The notes under the pieces were generated by a model, which worked only from the letters and a program-made list of their open reading frames with translations, ran no database searches and was not told the DNA's origin. From NCBI GenBank assembly GCA_003605115.1, contig QZKY01000007.1, positions 1 to 64,000 of the forward strand: a stretch of DNA of 64,000 nucleotides, read 5' to 3'. A program made the translations under genes and the position numbers. Shown piece after piece: positions 10,007 through 18,545 of this stretch. Every line of letters begins with the position of its first letter. Position 1 is the first letter of the stretch. The DNA is from Oxalobacter sp. Lineage in GTDB: Bacteria; Pseudomonadota; Gammaproteobacteria; Burkholderiales; Burkholderiaceae_D.

Positions 10007-10942
10007 ATGAATCAACTCGAACAACTCAAGCAGTACACGACCGTTGTTGCTGACACCGGCGATTTTCAATCGATCAAAGCGTTTACGCCGCAAGATGCGA
10101 CGACGAACCCCTCATTGATTTTGAAAGCAGTGCAGAAGGCGGATTACCAATCGCTGCTGGAAAAAGCGGTACGCGATCACAAGAGTAAATCGACCGAAGC
10201 CATCATCGACAATTTGCTTGTCGGGTTTGGCCAGGAAATTCTCAAGATCGTGCCGGGACGCGTGTCGACGGAAACGGATGCGCGCCTGTCCTTCGATACG
10301 CAAGGGACCATCGCAAAAAGTCGCGAACTGATCCGCCTGTACGAAGCAGCGGGCATCAAGCGTGAGCGCGTGCTGATCAAGATTGCGTCAACTTGGGAAG
10401 GGATCAAGGCAGCAGAAGTGCTGGAAAAAGAAGGCATTCGCTGCAATCTGACGCTACTGTTTTCGCTATCACAAGCCATCGCATGCGCGGAAGCGAAAGT
10501 ACAACTCATTTCACCCTTCGTCGGTCGCATTTACGACTGGTACAAGCAAAAAACCGGGCAGGAATACACCGGCGCGGATGATCCGGGCGTGCAGTCGGTC
10601 AAGCGCATCTATGCGTACTATCGCAAGTTTGGCTACAAGACCGAAGTGATGGGCGCGAGTTTTCGCAATACATCGCAAATTACCGAATTGGCCGGATGCG
10701 ATTTGCTGACGATCAGTCCGGATTTGCTGCAAAAACTTTCCGAATCCGAGGTGCCGATGCCGCGCAAGCTCAGCATGGAGATCGCCAAGGCCGATCCCAT
10801 CCAGAAAATCAATCTGGATGAAAAAACCTTCCGTCTCATGCTCAACGACGATGCGATGGGAACGGAAAAACTCGCCGAAGGCATTCGCGTCTTCTGTGCG
10901 GACATCGTGCAGCTGGAGCAGATGATCGAGAAGATGCGTTGA
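10007..10942 (+). CDS. tal: transaldolase
   Basis: Transaldolase moves a dihydroxyacetone unit between sedoheptulose 7-phosphate and glyceraldehyde 3-phosphate in the pentose phosphate pathway. The 311-residue protein matches the TalB-type subfamily: [12 protein letters not shown] near the N terminus, the Schiff-base lysine in [12 protein letters not shown] near residue 128, and CNLTLLFS after it. A GAAGAGGG ribosome site precedes the start. Together with rpiA and pgi it forms a sugar-phosphate cluster; the glycosyltransferase pair and pgi remnant appear to have been inserted between pgi and tal. Confidence 0.95.
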   Translation: MNQLEQLKQYTTVVADTGDFQSIKAFTPQDATTNPSLILKAVQKADYQSLLEKAVRDHKSKSTEAIIDNLLVGFGQEILKIVPGRVSTETDARLSFDTQGTIAKSRELIRLYEAAGIKRERVLIKIASTWEGIKAAEVLEKEGIRCNLTLLFSLSQAIACAEAKVQLISPFVGRIYDWYKQKTGQEYTGADDPGVQSVKRIYAYYRKFGYKTEVMGASFRNTSQITELAGCDLLTISPDLLQKLSESEVPMPRKLSMEIAKADPIQKINLDEKTFRLMLNDDAMGTEKLAEGIRVFCADIVQLEQMIEKMR

Positions 10943-10999
10943 TGCTTTTGCGCGCTACAGTGTGCGCTAGCCTCAGGATGGCGCAGTAAAAACCGGAGG

Positions 11000-11061
11000 A
11001 AAAACCGGAGTCAGAGTCAAATATCGCGAAGCGAATTTTGACTCTGACCCCGAATTTTTCT
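11000..11061 (+). repeat. dispersed 60-bp palindromic repeat, copy 1
   Basis: Arms (G)GGAGTCAGAGTCAAA and TTTGACTCTGACCCC-like sequence surround a GCGAAGCG loop region; the outer flanks GAAAAACC and GAATTTTTC also pair in part. This copy is in the CCG-left/GAA-right orientation. It abuts the last attC site of the cassette array and follows tal. Confidence 0.9.
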
Positions 11062-11118
11062 GGTTAACGCCGAGCTAGCGGGCACGCTTGCGTGTCCGTG
11101 TTCAGCGACAGGTTAAAT
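11062..11118 (-). other. attC recombination site of cassette 3 (array A)
   Basis: Read on the minus strand, the 57-base site runs from the R'' core ATTTAAC to the R' end GTTAAC. Inner boxes GCTGAAC and GCTAGC pair with one extrahelical base, around the stem ACACGC/GCGTG(C). The R'' end (CATTTAAC) is the exact complement of the start of its own cassette (GTTAAATG at 11428-11435), which is the diagnostic property of an integron cassette. This is the last attC of the array; beyond it lies the dispersed repeat and tal. Confidence 0.8.
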
Positions 11119-11163
11119 GGCGGCGCGCTGTATTTCATCTCTCACCTCATTCGGCACGTTCGT

Positions 11164-11430
11164 CTAAGCCACATCGGGACTAAGCTGCAGCCGCAAGCCC
11201 ATCTCTTGGCCGGCAACGTTCACAATATGAGCAAACCACTTAGCGCATTGACTGTCCTTTTTCGTTGCGAACTTAAACGCTGCTCTTTCCTGATCCCAGT
11301 AAATTCCTGCTGCTGCGCGATACACGTATTGGTAAGAAGGACTCCCACCACTTGCTAATTGAAGAAAAAGTACACCGTCCTCCGACAACTCGACTCTGGA
11401 TATTTCTTCACTTTTCAATGGAGTAGCCAT
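11164..11430 (-). CDS. integron cassette protein of unknown function (88 aa)
   Basis: A small soluble protein whose ATG overlaps the recombination core itself (GTTAAATG), so the junction with the previous cassette supplies its translation signals. The middle (YQYVYRAAAGIYWDQERAAF) resembles a family of short proteins I remember from integron cassettes and metagenomes (a YRAA...WD pattern), but no function is known to me. It lacks a signal peptide and membrane segments. It is followed by 45 bases and then its attC. The boundaries are well supported by the matching cassette ends. Confidence 0.75.
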   Translation of the reverse strand: MATPLKSEEISRVELSEDGVLFLQLASGGSPSYQYVYRAAAGIYWDQERAAFKFATKKDSQCAKWFAHIVNVAGQEMGLRLQLSPDVA

Positions 11431-11446
11431 TTAACGTTGGTTAGAC
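11429..11446 (-). other. collapsed attC between cassettes 2 and 3
   Basis: On the minus strand GTCTAAC and GTTAAAT cores are only four bases apart (18 bases in all), whereas a working attC needs a hairpin of about 57 bases or more. GAGGTCTAAC at this end is the exact complement of the start of cassette 2 (GTTAGACCTC near 12195-12204), proving the boundary. The central stem appears deleted, which would lock cassette 2 in place. Confidence 0.75.
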
Positions 11447-11447
11447 C

Positions 11448-12191
11448 TCATTTCGTTTTGCCCTCCCTCATGTCCTTTTCAGCTTCGGCAATCACTTCAC
11501 GCAGAACTGCTGTAACTTCCCCCGGCTGAGATGCCAATTCCCTCTGACAAACTGCCATTACCGGCTTATGCTGGATAGCGTTTGAAATGAGTGACCATCT
11601 TGCGGCACCACCAACCAATAGACGGGAAGTGTCGCCACGGACGTTAATCCACGGTAGAGCTGAAATGATTCTGACTATCGGGGCGTCATCACCGGTTGCC
11701 ATGAAATCCCCCCAAAGTGCGTCAAGCACCCAGGAGCCTTTCTCTAACGGCAATTCCAGCAGACTTGGACGGTCATTGGCCAACAAGTGGTCAATCATCT
11801 TCTTGTGCTTTGACATTGATTGCGCAAGTCTCTTTAATAGCGGCTTTGCTTCGGGATAAGTCGAATACCAGATACCCAAGATAAGCACTGGTTGATCGAC
11901 TTCAGGAAGAGAAACGAGCTGTTCAGCGAGAGATTGAGCAGTTGAAGGATTCTTAGATATTACCCCGGCAACGAAACCGATAAACGGTGGGGCTCTCCGT
12001 CCGTCCTTCATGAAACCTTGGGAACTTGCAGCGCGGATCGCTTCGGCGACACGGTGCGGTTCAGGGTTCGAGTAGTAATACGTGATCCAATGCCCAAGTG
12101 AATTCGCATCGGAGAAATTTCCCTCAGCTGCAAACGCAAGGGAACACACCAAGAACCATGAAAAAAGAAGTGCCCGAACGAAAGTTTTCAT
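11448..12191 (-). CDS. exported integron cassette protein of unknown function (247 aa)
   Basis: I do not recognise this protein. It begins with a clear signal peptide (KTFVRALLFSWFLVCSLAFAAEG), so it should act in the periplasm or outside. The mature part is helical-looking with repeated short amphipathic stretches, which might form a helical-repeat fold, but this is a guess. The ATG lies 7 bases after the attC core of the previous cassette, with no convincing ribosome site, as in many cassettes. The stop codon is next to the collapsed attC. It is the middle gene of a three-cassette array read on the minus strand. Confidence 0.75.
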   Translation of the reverse strand: MKTFVRALLFSWFLVCSLAFAAEGNFSDANSLGHWITYYYSNPEPHRVAEAIRAASSQGFMKDGRRAPPFIGFVAGVISKNPSTAQSLAEQLVSLPEVDQPVLILGIWYSTYPEAKPLLKRLAQSMSKHKKMIDHLLANDRPSLLELPLEKGSWVLDALWGDFMATGDDAPIVRIISALPWINVRGDTSRLLVGGAARWSLISNAIQHKPVMAVCQRELASQPGEVTAVLREVIAEAEKDMREGKTK

Positions 12192-12197
12192 GATGAG

Positions 12198-12284
12198 GTC
12201 TAACGTAGAGCTAACCGGCGCTGCGCGGGTTTATCGCGCAGCGTCCAGCGACTGAAAGGAGCGAGGTTGAGCGTCGGGTTAGGC
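12198..12284 (-). other. attC recombination site of cassette 1 (array A)
   Basis: An 87-base site. On the minus strand R'' is GCCTAAC and R' is GTTAGAC; inner boxes GCTCAACC and GGTTAGC pair with a single extra base, and a long stem CGCTGCGCG/CGCGCAGCG closes on a short loop. GTGGTGCCTAAC at the R'' end exactly complements the cassette start GTTAGGCACCAC at 12951-12962. The upstream gene's TAA stop lies inside R'', a common cassette layout. Confidence 0.88.
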
Positions 12285-12935
12285 ACCACTTTTGCAGACC
12301 TCAAGGTTTTGATCCAACTCGGGAGACTGCGCAACTGCAACGAACGCGTTTCCTTTCGCCTGATGATGGGATAAGAAGGCCAAGAAATGGGTCTGATTTG
12401 TGTGCGAGGCAATGTGATGCTGACTCAATAGATTTGAGAATTTCATTCCCCAAGAAAGAGCTCGCTCCACGGTGGGCGGCTGCTTTGGCTTGGTTGAATG
12501 GAATATGCTGGAAAGGCTCCCGCGATGGAGGTGCCCCCCGCATTCGTGGTACAGCGCAATGAGCTCCTGTTTTGTGAGATAGCTGGACTCAACTCGCTCG
12601 ATATGAATGCTGCCAGGAGAAAATGTGCAAACAATTGGGTGGGGGTAGAAGTTCGGATGAAGCTGCTCTAGCTGCTTCAGGATGTCGTCAGCAGCGTACT
12701 GCTTCTGAAGTTTCTTGCTCTTGGTGGCATCAATGTCCCCGTGAGCGAGAAGGCATCCAATTGCGACTAGTTCGCAGAGCAAGCGGAGTTGTAGATAACA
12801 AAGTTCTGCCGACATCCAAGGTGGAAGTGATGCGGTCCCGGCAACGATGGTGTTAATCCCAAGGATTCGCGTGCGAATCTCGTCAAGAATATTGGCATAG
12901 GCGACTGCGTTAGGATTTCTGTCTCGCTGGGGCAT
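12279..12935 (-). CDS. integron cassette protein of unknown function (218 aa)
   Basis: First gene after the attI-like leader of array A. I recognise no family. It is a soluble protein without signal peptide; visible features are a His/Cys-containing stretch ECGGHLHRGSL near residue 131 and a mostly helical N-terminal half (LRLLCELVAIGCLLAHG). Its stop codon is within the R'' core of the attC. The start ATG is about 26 bases after the recombination point. Cassette location suggests an accessory, locally selected role; nothing in the sequence shows which. Confidence 0.72.
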   Translation of the reverse strand: MPQRDRNPNAVAYANILDEIRTRILGINTIVAGTASLPPWMSAELCYLQLRLLCELVAIGCLLAHGDIDATKSKKLQKQYAADDILKQLEQLHPNFYPHPIVCTFSPGSIHIERVESSYLTKQELIALYHECGGHLHRGSLSSIFHSTKPKQPPTVERALSWGMKFSNLLSQHHIASHTNQTHFLAFLSHHQAKGNAFVAVAQSPELDQNLEVCKSGA

Positions 12936-12956
12936 AAGCAGTGGGTTTTGTGGTGC

Positions 12957-13041
12957 CTAACGTGTTATAGATCGCAAAACCGCATAATAACATCGGCACT
13001 GCGTAATAACATGGAAATCCAAACCCTCTAAAACCCGCATG
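12957..13041 (-). other. attI-like leader of cassette array A
   Basis: Read on the minus strand this ends at the recombination point ACACG/TTAGGC, just before cassette 1. It contains two GTTATT(A) direct repeats 19 bases apart (CATGTTATTACGCAG and GATGTTATTATGCGG) before the GTTAGGC core. The layout matches, from memory, the paired GATGTTA...GCAG direct repeats of attI1 in class 1 integrons with the same 19-base spacing. The same leader, with an identical 17-base core TGCCGATGTTATTATGC, occurs at 41681-41765. No integrase gene is adjacent on either side. Confidence 0.75.
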
Positions 13042-13180
13042 GATACTGGCTTTCACTTCCCAATCGTCTGATATCAGCGCTCATAACAAACCCGCAAACC
13101 ACGCAGCGCATTTAGCCGGAACTGGTTTAATAAAAAATAAAATTGCCGTACATCAATGAATATTTCTGGCAGAAGACAAA

Positions 13181-13243
13181 GGGAAAATTCGGGGTCAGAG
13201 TAATTTACGATGCGCGTAAAAAAACTCTGACCCCGGTTTTCCC
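13181..13243 (-). repeat. dispersed palindromic repeat, copy 2
   Basis: Arms GGGGTCAGAGT and ACTCTGACCCC around AATTTACG-ATG-CGCGTAAA. The outer flanks GGGAAAATTC and GGTTTTCCC pair; left TTC and right CGG mark the reverse orientation. It lies between the attI-like leader and acrR. Apart from this copy and the leader, the region 13042-13334 holds no gene I can support. Confidence 0.92.
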
Positions 13244-13334
13244 GGAGCTTCGTTACGTAAGGTGCGTGTGATTGGGGGCTTCAGTTTTTCCAAAGCTTCG
13301 TTGAGACTCAGCAGCAATGCCAGGCGAACTTAGC

Positions 13335-13973
13335 TCAAACCTTTTTCCTCAACGCTGGATTCGTCCGCATGTTGTCGAGTGCCGCGTTGAGGATGATGTT
13401 GGCATCGTCGACCAGATCAAAACTATCCGGCATCAGCAACCAATTGCTCATCAAACCGCTGAAAGTGGTTTGCAGCATGAGCGCGCCCAAACGAAGGTCG
13501 AGATCATGGGGTAATTGATTTTTTGCGATAGCGTTGGCAAGAATGCGCTTCGTGGATTCGCGCGTGTGCATCAGCCAATCGCGCTGGTAGAGCAGGATCG
13601 GATCGTCGGCATCGGTGGCTTCGTAGCGATGATAGATGATGGTCATCACTTTACGAAAATTATGATTCTCAACCACGGATCGCCGGAAAGCGGAACCCAT
13701 GATGAGCAACTGGCCGAGCGGGTCGGTCGTTTTCTCACTGGAGACTTCTTCGACAAGGGCGTAGATAGGTTCTCTGACGCGATTGCACATGGCATCAAAC
13801 AGATCCGCCTTGTTTTTAAAATGCCAATAGATTGCGCCGCGTGTGACGCCGGCGGCCTGGGCAACGCCATTGAGCGAGGTGTTGGACACGCCGTTCTCAT
13901 AAAATACATCCGTTGCCGCATCGATAATGCGTTCACGGGTTTCTTGCGCTTTTTCTTTGGTATTGCGAGCCAT
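13335..13973 (-). CDS. acrR: TetR-family repressor of the adjacent RND efflux operon (AcrR type)
   Basis: A 212-residue regulator with an N-terminal helix-turn-helix (TSLNGVAQAAGVTRGAIYWHF) typical of AcrR/TtgR/MexL-like repressors and a ligand-binding C-terminal domain. I choose the ATG at 13973 (MARNTKEKAQ) because the alternative start at 14006 would lie inside the operator palindrome and adds residues foreign to the family. It is transcribed divergently from the acrAB-oprM-like operon and should repress it, and itself, until a toxic compound binds. Confidence 0.9.
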   Translation of the reverse strand: MARNTKEKAQETRERIIDAATDVFYENGVSNTSLNGVAQAAGVTRGAIYWHFKNKADLFDAMCNRVREPIYALVEEVSSEKTTDPLGQLLIMGSAFRRSVVENHNFRKVMTIIYHRYEATDADDPILLYQRDWLMHTRESTKRILANAIAKNQLPHDLDLRLGALMLQTTFSGLMSNWLLMPDSFDLVDDANIILNAALDNMRTNPALRKKV

Positions 13974-14002
13974 AAAGGGAGTGGGTCTATTGATAGAGAA
14001 CA

Positions 14003-14024
14003 ACATACATTCACGAATGTATGT
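14003..14024. promoter_or_regulatory. AcrR-type operator
   Basis: A 22-bp near-perfect palindrome: ACATACATTC then ACGAATGTATGT. From memory the E. coli AcrR site is TACATACATT-n4-AATGTATGTA, which matches base for base outside the centre. It sits between the divergent repressor and pump genes, next to TATAAT-like bases at 14023-14030. Confidence 0.88.
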
Positions 14025-14055
14025 ATAATATCACCTCCTTCGCCTGGATTGATCG

Positions 14056-14073
14056 GGGGGAAGCATAATTTAT
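14056..14073. repeat. half copy of a diverged dispersed repeat
   Basis: GGGGAAGCATAATTTA here is identical to the left arm of the diverged palindrome at 32290-32350. The matching right arm is absent, so only one arm survives in the acrR-acrA promoter region. Confidence 0.45.
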
Positions 14074-14140
14074 GTCTTACGTCTTTTCCGCTATATATTA
14101 GTTGTGATGTACGAGCCATCACTAAAATACAGAACCTCCC

Positions 14141-15379
14141 ATGAAACCTACTCTCCGATACACATTTCTCTTGGCGGCGATAGCTTCTGCCATGCTTGCC
14201 GGTTGTGGCGAAAAACCCAAAGGCGGGCAGCGTCCGAAGACGGAGGTGGCCATCGTCACCGTTTCTCCAGAACGCCTGGCATTGACGAATGAATTGCCGG
14301 GTCGGCTGGAAGCGAACCGCGTTGCGCAAGTGCGTGCGCGCGTGCCCGGAATCATCTTGAAGCGCGAATTCAGGGAAGGTAGTGAGGTCAAGGCAGGTCA
14401 GGTGTTGTTTCGCATCGATCCGGCAACGTATCAAGCCGCGCTCAATAGTGCGAGAGCGTCGCTGGCCAGAGCGGAGGCCAATCTCAACCAGGCCACATTG
14501 AAACTGGATCGTTATGCGCCGCTGGTGAAAATCAACGCCATCAGCAAACAGGAATACGACGATGCCAACGCGCTCAAGTTGCAGGCCGCCGCCGATGTTG
14601 CCGCAGCCAAGGCCGCTGTGACGACGGCCAGTTTGAATTTGGGATACGCGACAGTGACCGCACCGATTTCCGGTCGTATCGGCCGTGCCATGGTGACAGA
14701 AGGTGCATTGGTCGGACAAGGCGAAGCCACGCAGCTCGCGTTGATCCAGCAAATTGATCTTCTCTATTTAAATCTCACGCAATCCAGCGCGGAGTTGACG
14801 CAACTGCGTCAGGCGCTGATGAATGGCCAACTCAAGACGGTGTCCGAAGACGAAGCGCGCGTGTCGCTTGTGCAGGAAGATGGCAGTGTCTATCCGCACG
14901 ATGGTGCATTGCTCTTTTCCGACATCACCGTGGATGAATCGACCGGCTCGGTCACCATGCGCGCCAAGTTTCCCAACCCGGATCGTTTGCTGATGCCCGG
15001 CATGTTTGTGCGCGCGCGCTTGCAGCAAGCTGTGAATGAAGGCGCGCTGGCCGTCCCACAACAGGTTGTGCAGCGCACGAACGAAGGATCCATGGTGATG
15101 GTGGTGGGCGCAGAAGACAAAGTGGAAGCGCGTCCCGTCAAAACGATAGGTTCGCACGGTGATCGCTGGATCATTGGCGAAGGCTTGAAAGTGGGTGATC
15201 GCGTGATTGTTGAAGGCTTCCAGAAAATTCGTCCGGGCATGGTGGTCAAGCCGGTGCTGTGGAAGAAGGCAGACAAGCCAGCAGAAGAGAACGCGGCACA
15301 AAAACCAGCGGCTGCATCAACAGGCGCATCAGCAATAGGTACGTCAGCACCAGCCAGTCAATCGGCGAAAAATAAATAA
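14141..15379 (+). CDS. acrA: RND efflux periplasmic adaptor (membrane fusion protein), AcrA/MexA family
   Basis: A 412-residue lipoprotein that links the inner-membrane pump to the outer-membrane channel. A signal peptide ends with the lipobox LAGC (Cys at about residue 22). The lipoyl/barrel-sandwich halves flank a coiled-coil hairpin (about 95-170, rich in Ala, Leu and Lys), and YATVTAPISGRIGRAMVTEG is a strongly conserved segment. The C terminus is low-complexity Ala/Ser/Pro. It is the first gene of a three-gene operon with 12 bases to acrB, controlled by the operator upstream. Confidence 0.94.
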   Translation: MKPTLRYTFLLAAIASAMLAGCGEKPKGGQRPKTEVAIVTVSPERLALTNELPGRLEANRVAQVRARVPGIILKREFREGSEVKAGQVLFRIDPATYQAALNSARASLARAEANLNQATLKLDRYAPLVKINAISKQEYDDANALKLQAAADVAAAKAAVTTASLNLGYATVTAPISGRIGRAMVTEGALVGQGEATQLALIQQIDLLYLNLTQSSAELTQLRQALMNGQLKTVSEDEARVSLVQEDGSVYPHDGALLFSDITVDESTGSVTMRAKFPNPDRLLMPGMFVRARLQQAVNEGALAVPQQVVQRTNEGSMVMVVGAEDKVEARPVKTIGSHGDRWIIGEGLKVGDRVIVEGFQKIRPGMVVKPVLWKKADKPAEENAAQKPAAASTGASAIGTSAPASQSAKNK

Positions 15380-15391
15380 GGAAAATCGAAG

Positions 15392-18300
15392 ATGGCACAA
15401 TTCTTCATTGATCGCCCCGTCTTTGCATGGGTGATCGCGATTTTCATCACGCTGGGCGGCATTCTCTCGATCAAGGCGCTGCCGATTTCTCAATATCCGA
15501 CGATTGCGCCGCCACAGGTGGTGATCAATGCCACTTATCCTGGCGCCTCTGCACAGACGCTGGAAGACAGCGTGACTTCCCTCATCGAGCAGGAAATGAA
15601 CGGTGCGGAAGGCTTGCAGTACATGGAGTCGCAAAGTCAAAGCAACGGCCAGGCTGAAATTGTGGTGACGTTCAAGGCAGGAATGGATGTTGAGCTTGCG
15701 GCTGTGGATGTGCAAAACCGCATCAAGCGCGTGGAATCGCGACTGCCGCAAGCCGTGATACAACAGGGCGTACAAGTCAGCAAGGCACGCAGCAACATCC
15801 TGATGTTTGTGAACCTAGCCTCGACCGACAACAGCATGAGCCCGATTGATCTGGGCGACTACCTTGCACGCAATGTCGTCAATGAAATCAAGCGCGTGCC
15901 AGGCGTGGGCAATATCAGCATGTTCGGTACGGAAAAGGCGATGCGGATCTGGATCGATCCGGTGAAGTTGGCCGGGTTGAAAATTTCGCCAGCCGACATC
16001 AGCAACGCCATCAAGGCACAAAACGCACAGGTCGCATCAGGCTCACTGGCCGCCTTGCCCAACACAGGCAAGGAACCCATTACGGCGAACATCGTGGTCA
16101 AGGGACAGCTAACGACGCCGGAAGGGTTTCGCAATGTGATTTTGCGCGCCAATCCTGATGGCTCGGTCGTGCGACTCGGTGACGTTGCACGGGTGGAGAT
16201 GGGCGGCCAGACTTACGATACGAGTGCGCGGCTGGATGGAAAACAGATTTCCGCTTTTGCCGTGATGTTGACGCCAACGGCGAACGCGCTGGAAACCGCT
16301 ATCGCCGTGCGCGCGCGCATGGAAGAGTTATCGAAATATTTCCCGCCGGGCGTCAAGCACGCCATTCCTTACGACACCTCGAAGTTCGTGGACATTTCCA
16401 TCAAGGAAGTGGTCAAAACTTTGCTCGAAGCGATTGTGCTGGTTTTCCTCGTGATGTATTTGTTCTTGCAGAATATTCGCTACACCATCATTCCAACGAT
16501 TGTGGTGCCGGTTGCGTTGATGGGGACCTTCGCCACGATGAACGCTTTCGGCTATTCCATCAATGTGTTGACGATGTTCGGGATGGTGTTGGCGATTGGT
16601 ATTTTGGTGGACGACGCGATTGTCGTTGTTGAAAACGTCGAGCGCATCATGGCAACGGAAGGCTTGTCGCCGCGACTGGCTACGCGCAAGGCGATGGGGC
16701 AGATCACGAGCGCGATTGTGGGCATTACGGTGGTGCTGATTGCGGTATTTATCCCGATGGCATTTTTCGGTGGTGCGGTTGGTGCGATTTATCGGCAGTT
16801 TTCGCTGGCGATGGTGGCATCGATGGTGTTCTCCGCGATTATGGCCTTGTCGCTGACACCAGCACTGTGCGCAACGATTTTGAAGCCGGTGTCGGAGGGT
16901 GTGCATCACGAAAGAAAAGGATTTTTTGGGTGGTTCAATCGCCTGTTTTATCGCACCACGGTGGGTTATGAACGCACCGTGACGGGCATGCTTGGCAAGT
17001 TACCGCGCTGGATGATTGTCTATGGTGCGATTGCGGTGGCGATGACGGCCTTGTACTGGCGCTTGCCGACCTCTTTTTTGCCAAGCGAAGATCAGGGATA
17101 CATTTTGACAAACATCCAGTTGCCGCCGGGCGCTTCTGCCAACCGCACGGTGGAAGTGATTACTGAAGTTGAAAATCATTTCAAAAAGGAACCGGGTGTT
17201 GCGCACATCGTTGGCGTGACGGGGTTCAGTTTTTCAGGAAGAGGCCAAAACGCCGGATTGGCGTTTGTGCCACTGAAAGACTGGAGTGAGCGGGATGGCG
17301 CTAACTCAGCAGATGCCATTATTGGCAGAGCCTTCGCCAAACTGTTTCCGATGAAAGAAGCGATGGTGTTTCCGGTGAACCCGCCGCCGATTCGTGAACT
17401 AGGCAACGCGACAGGGTTTACTTTCCGCTTGCAGGATCGTAGCGGTCTCGGACATGAAGCGCTGTTGGCGGCGCAAAATCAATTGCTCGGCATGGCTGCG
17501 CAAAGCAAGGTGTTGGCAGGTGTGCGTCCGGAAGGGATGGATGATGCCCCGCAACTGGAAGTGCTTGTTGATCGCGACAAGGCGCATGCGCTTGGCGTGA
17601 CGTTTGCCGACATCAATACGACCTTGTCGAGTGCCCTGGGGTCGACCTACATTAACGATTTTGACAGTAATGGACGTCAGCAACGCGTGATCATGCAGGT
17701 CGATGCACCACAACGCATGCGTCCGGAAGATATCAACAAGCTATATGTGCGCAACAGCAAAGGAACAATGGTGCCGTTTTCCGCTTTCTCATCCAGCAAG
17801 TGGAATGTGGGCTCGGTGCAGTTGGTGCGTTACAACGGGTATCCTGCAATGAAAATTTCGGGACAGCCTGCGCCCGGTCAAAGTACCGGCACGGCGATGG
17901 ATGAAATGGTGAGCATGATGGATAAATTGCCACCGGGATTCGGCTATGAGTGGACAGGCCAATCGCTGGAAGAAAAAGTTTCCGGCTCACAGGCGCCGAT
18001 GCTGTATGCGCTTTCGACACTGGCGGTTTTCCTTTGTCTTGCGGCATTGTATGAAAGCGTTTCCATCCCCGTGGCCGTGATGCTGGTCGTGCCGCTGGGT
18101 GTGCTGGGCGCGCTGCTGGGTGTGACCATACGCGGCTTGCCGAATGACGTGTACTTCAAGGTCGGCTTGATTGCGACGATCGGTCTGTCTGCGAAGAATG
18201 CGATTTTGATCATCGAGTTTGCAAAAGATCTGGAGGCACAAGGCAAGGGCTTGATCCGTTCGACGCTGGAAGCGGTGCGCTTGCGTTTTCGACCCATCAT

Positions 18301-18538
18301 CATGACGTCGCTCGCGTTTATCCTCGGTGTCGTGCCGCTGGTGATATCGCGCGGCGCGGGGTCTGCGGCACAAAACGCCATCGGCACAGGCGTAATGGCG
18401 GGGATGATCGCTGCCACGGTGTTGGCCGTATTTCTGGTGCCGGTATTCTTTGTTGTGGTTCGTACGATCTTCAAAGGCAGTGATCGTCAGCGTCGCATGT
18501 ATGCGGCGAACGTGACGAAAGAAGAATTCAAGGATTAA
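15392..18538 (+). CDS. acrB: RND multidrug efflux transporter, AcrB/MexB family (HAE1)
   Basis: A 1048-residue proton-driven inner-membrane pump, full length for the family. It opens with the typical AQFFIDRPVFAWVIAIF. Proton-relay residues are present: the Asp pair in GILVDDAIVVVENVERIM near residue 407 and the Lys-containing late segment around KNAILIIEFAKDL near residue 935. Two large periplasmic loops and twelve membrane helices follow the family plan. The gene lies between the adaptor and the outer-membrane channel genes, so a complete tripartite pump is encoded. Substrates cannot be deduced, though the HAE1 type suggests hydrophobic or amphiphilic drugs. Confidence 0.96.
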   Translation: MAQFFIDRPVFAWVIAIFITLGGILSIKALPISQYPTIAPPQVVINATYPGASAQTLEDSVTSLIEQEMNGAEGLQYMESQSQSNGQAEIVVTFKAGMDVELAAVDVQNRIKRVESRLPQAVIQQGVQVSKARSNILMFVNLASTDNSMSPIDLGDYLARNVVNEIKRVPGVGNISMFGTEKAMRIWIDPVKLAGLKISPADISNAIKAQNAQVASGSLAALPNTGKEPITANIVVKGQLTTPEGFRNVILRANPDGSVVRLGDVARVEMGGQTYDTSARLDGKQISAFAVMLTPTANALETAIAVRARMEELSKYFPPGVKHAIPYDTSKFVDISIKEVVKTLLEAIVLVFLVMYLFLQNIRYTIIPTIVVPVALMGTFATMNAFGYSINVLTMFGMVLAIGILVDDAIVVVENVERIMATEGLSPRLATRKAMGQITSAIVGITVVLIAVFIPMAFFGGAVGAIYRQFSLAMVASMVFSAIMALSLTPALCATILKPVSEGVHHERKGFFGWFNRLFYRTTVGYERTVTGMLGKLPRWMIVYGAIAVAMTALYWRLPTSFLPSEDQGYILTNIQLPPGASANRTVEVITEVENHFKKEPGVAHIVGVTGFSFSGRGQNAGLAFVPLKDWSERDGANSADAIIGRAFAKLFPMKEAMVFPVNPPPIRELGNATGFTFRLQDRSGLGHEALLAAQNQLLGMAAQSKVLAGVRPEGMDDAPQLEVLVDRDKAHALGVTFADINTTLSSALGSTYINDFDSNGRQQRVIMQVDAPQRMRPEDINKLYVRNSKGTMVPFSAFSSSKWNVGSVQLVRYNGYPAMKISGQPAPGQSTGTAMDEMVSMMDKLPPGFGYEWTGQSLEEKVSGSQAPMLYALSTLAVFLCLAALYESVSIPVAVMLVVPLGVLGALLGVTIRGLPNDVYFKVGLIATIGLSAKNAILIIEFAKDLEAQGKGLIRSTLEAVRLRFRPIIMTSLAFILGVVPLVISRGAGSAAQNAIGTGVMAGMIAATVLAVFLVPVFFVVVRTIFKGSDRQRRMYAANVTKEEFKD

Positions 18539-18545
18539 GCCTGAT

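Noticed and set aside
12957-13334. Search for an integrase gene next to array A (plus strand) and, similarly, next to array B
   Set aside because: No open frame with tyrosine recombinase features exists at either place, so a complete integron cannot be claimed.
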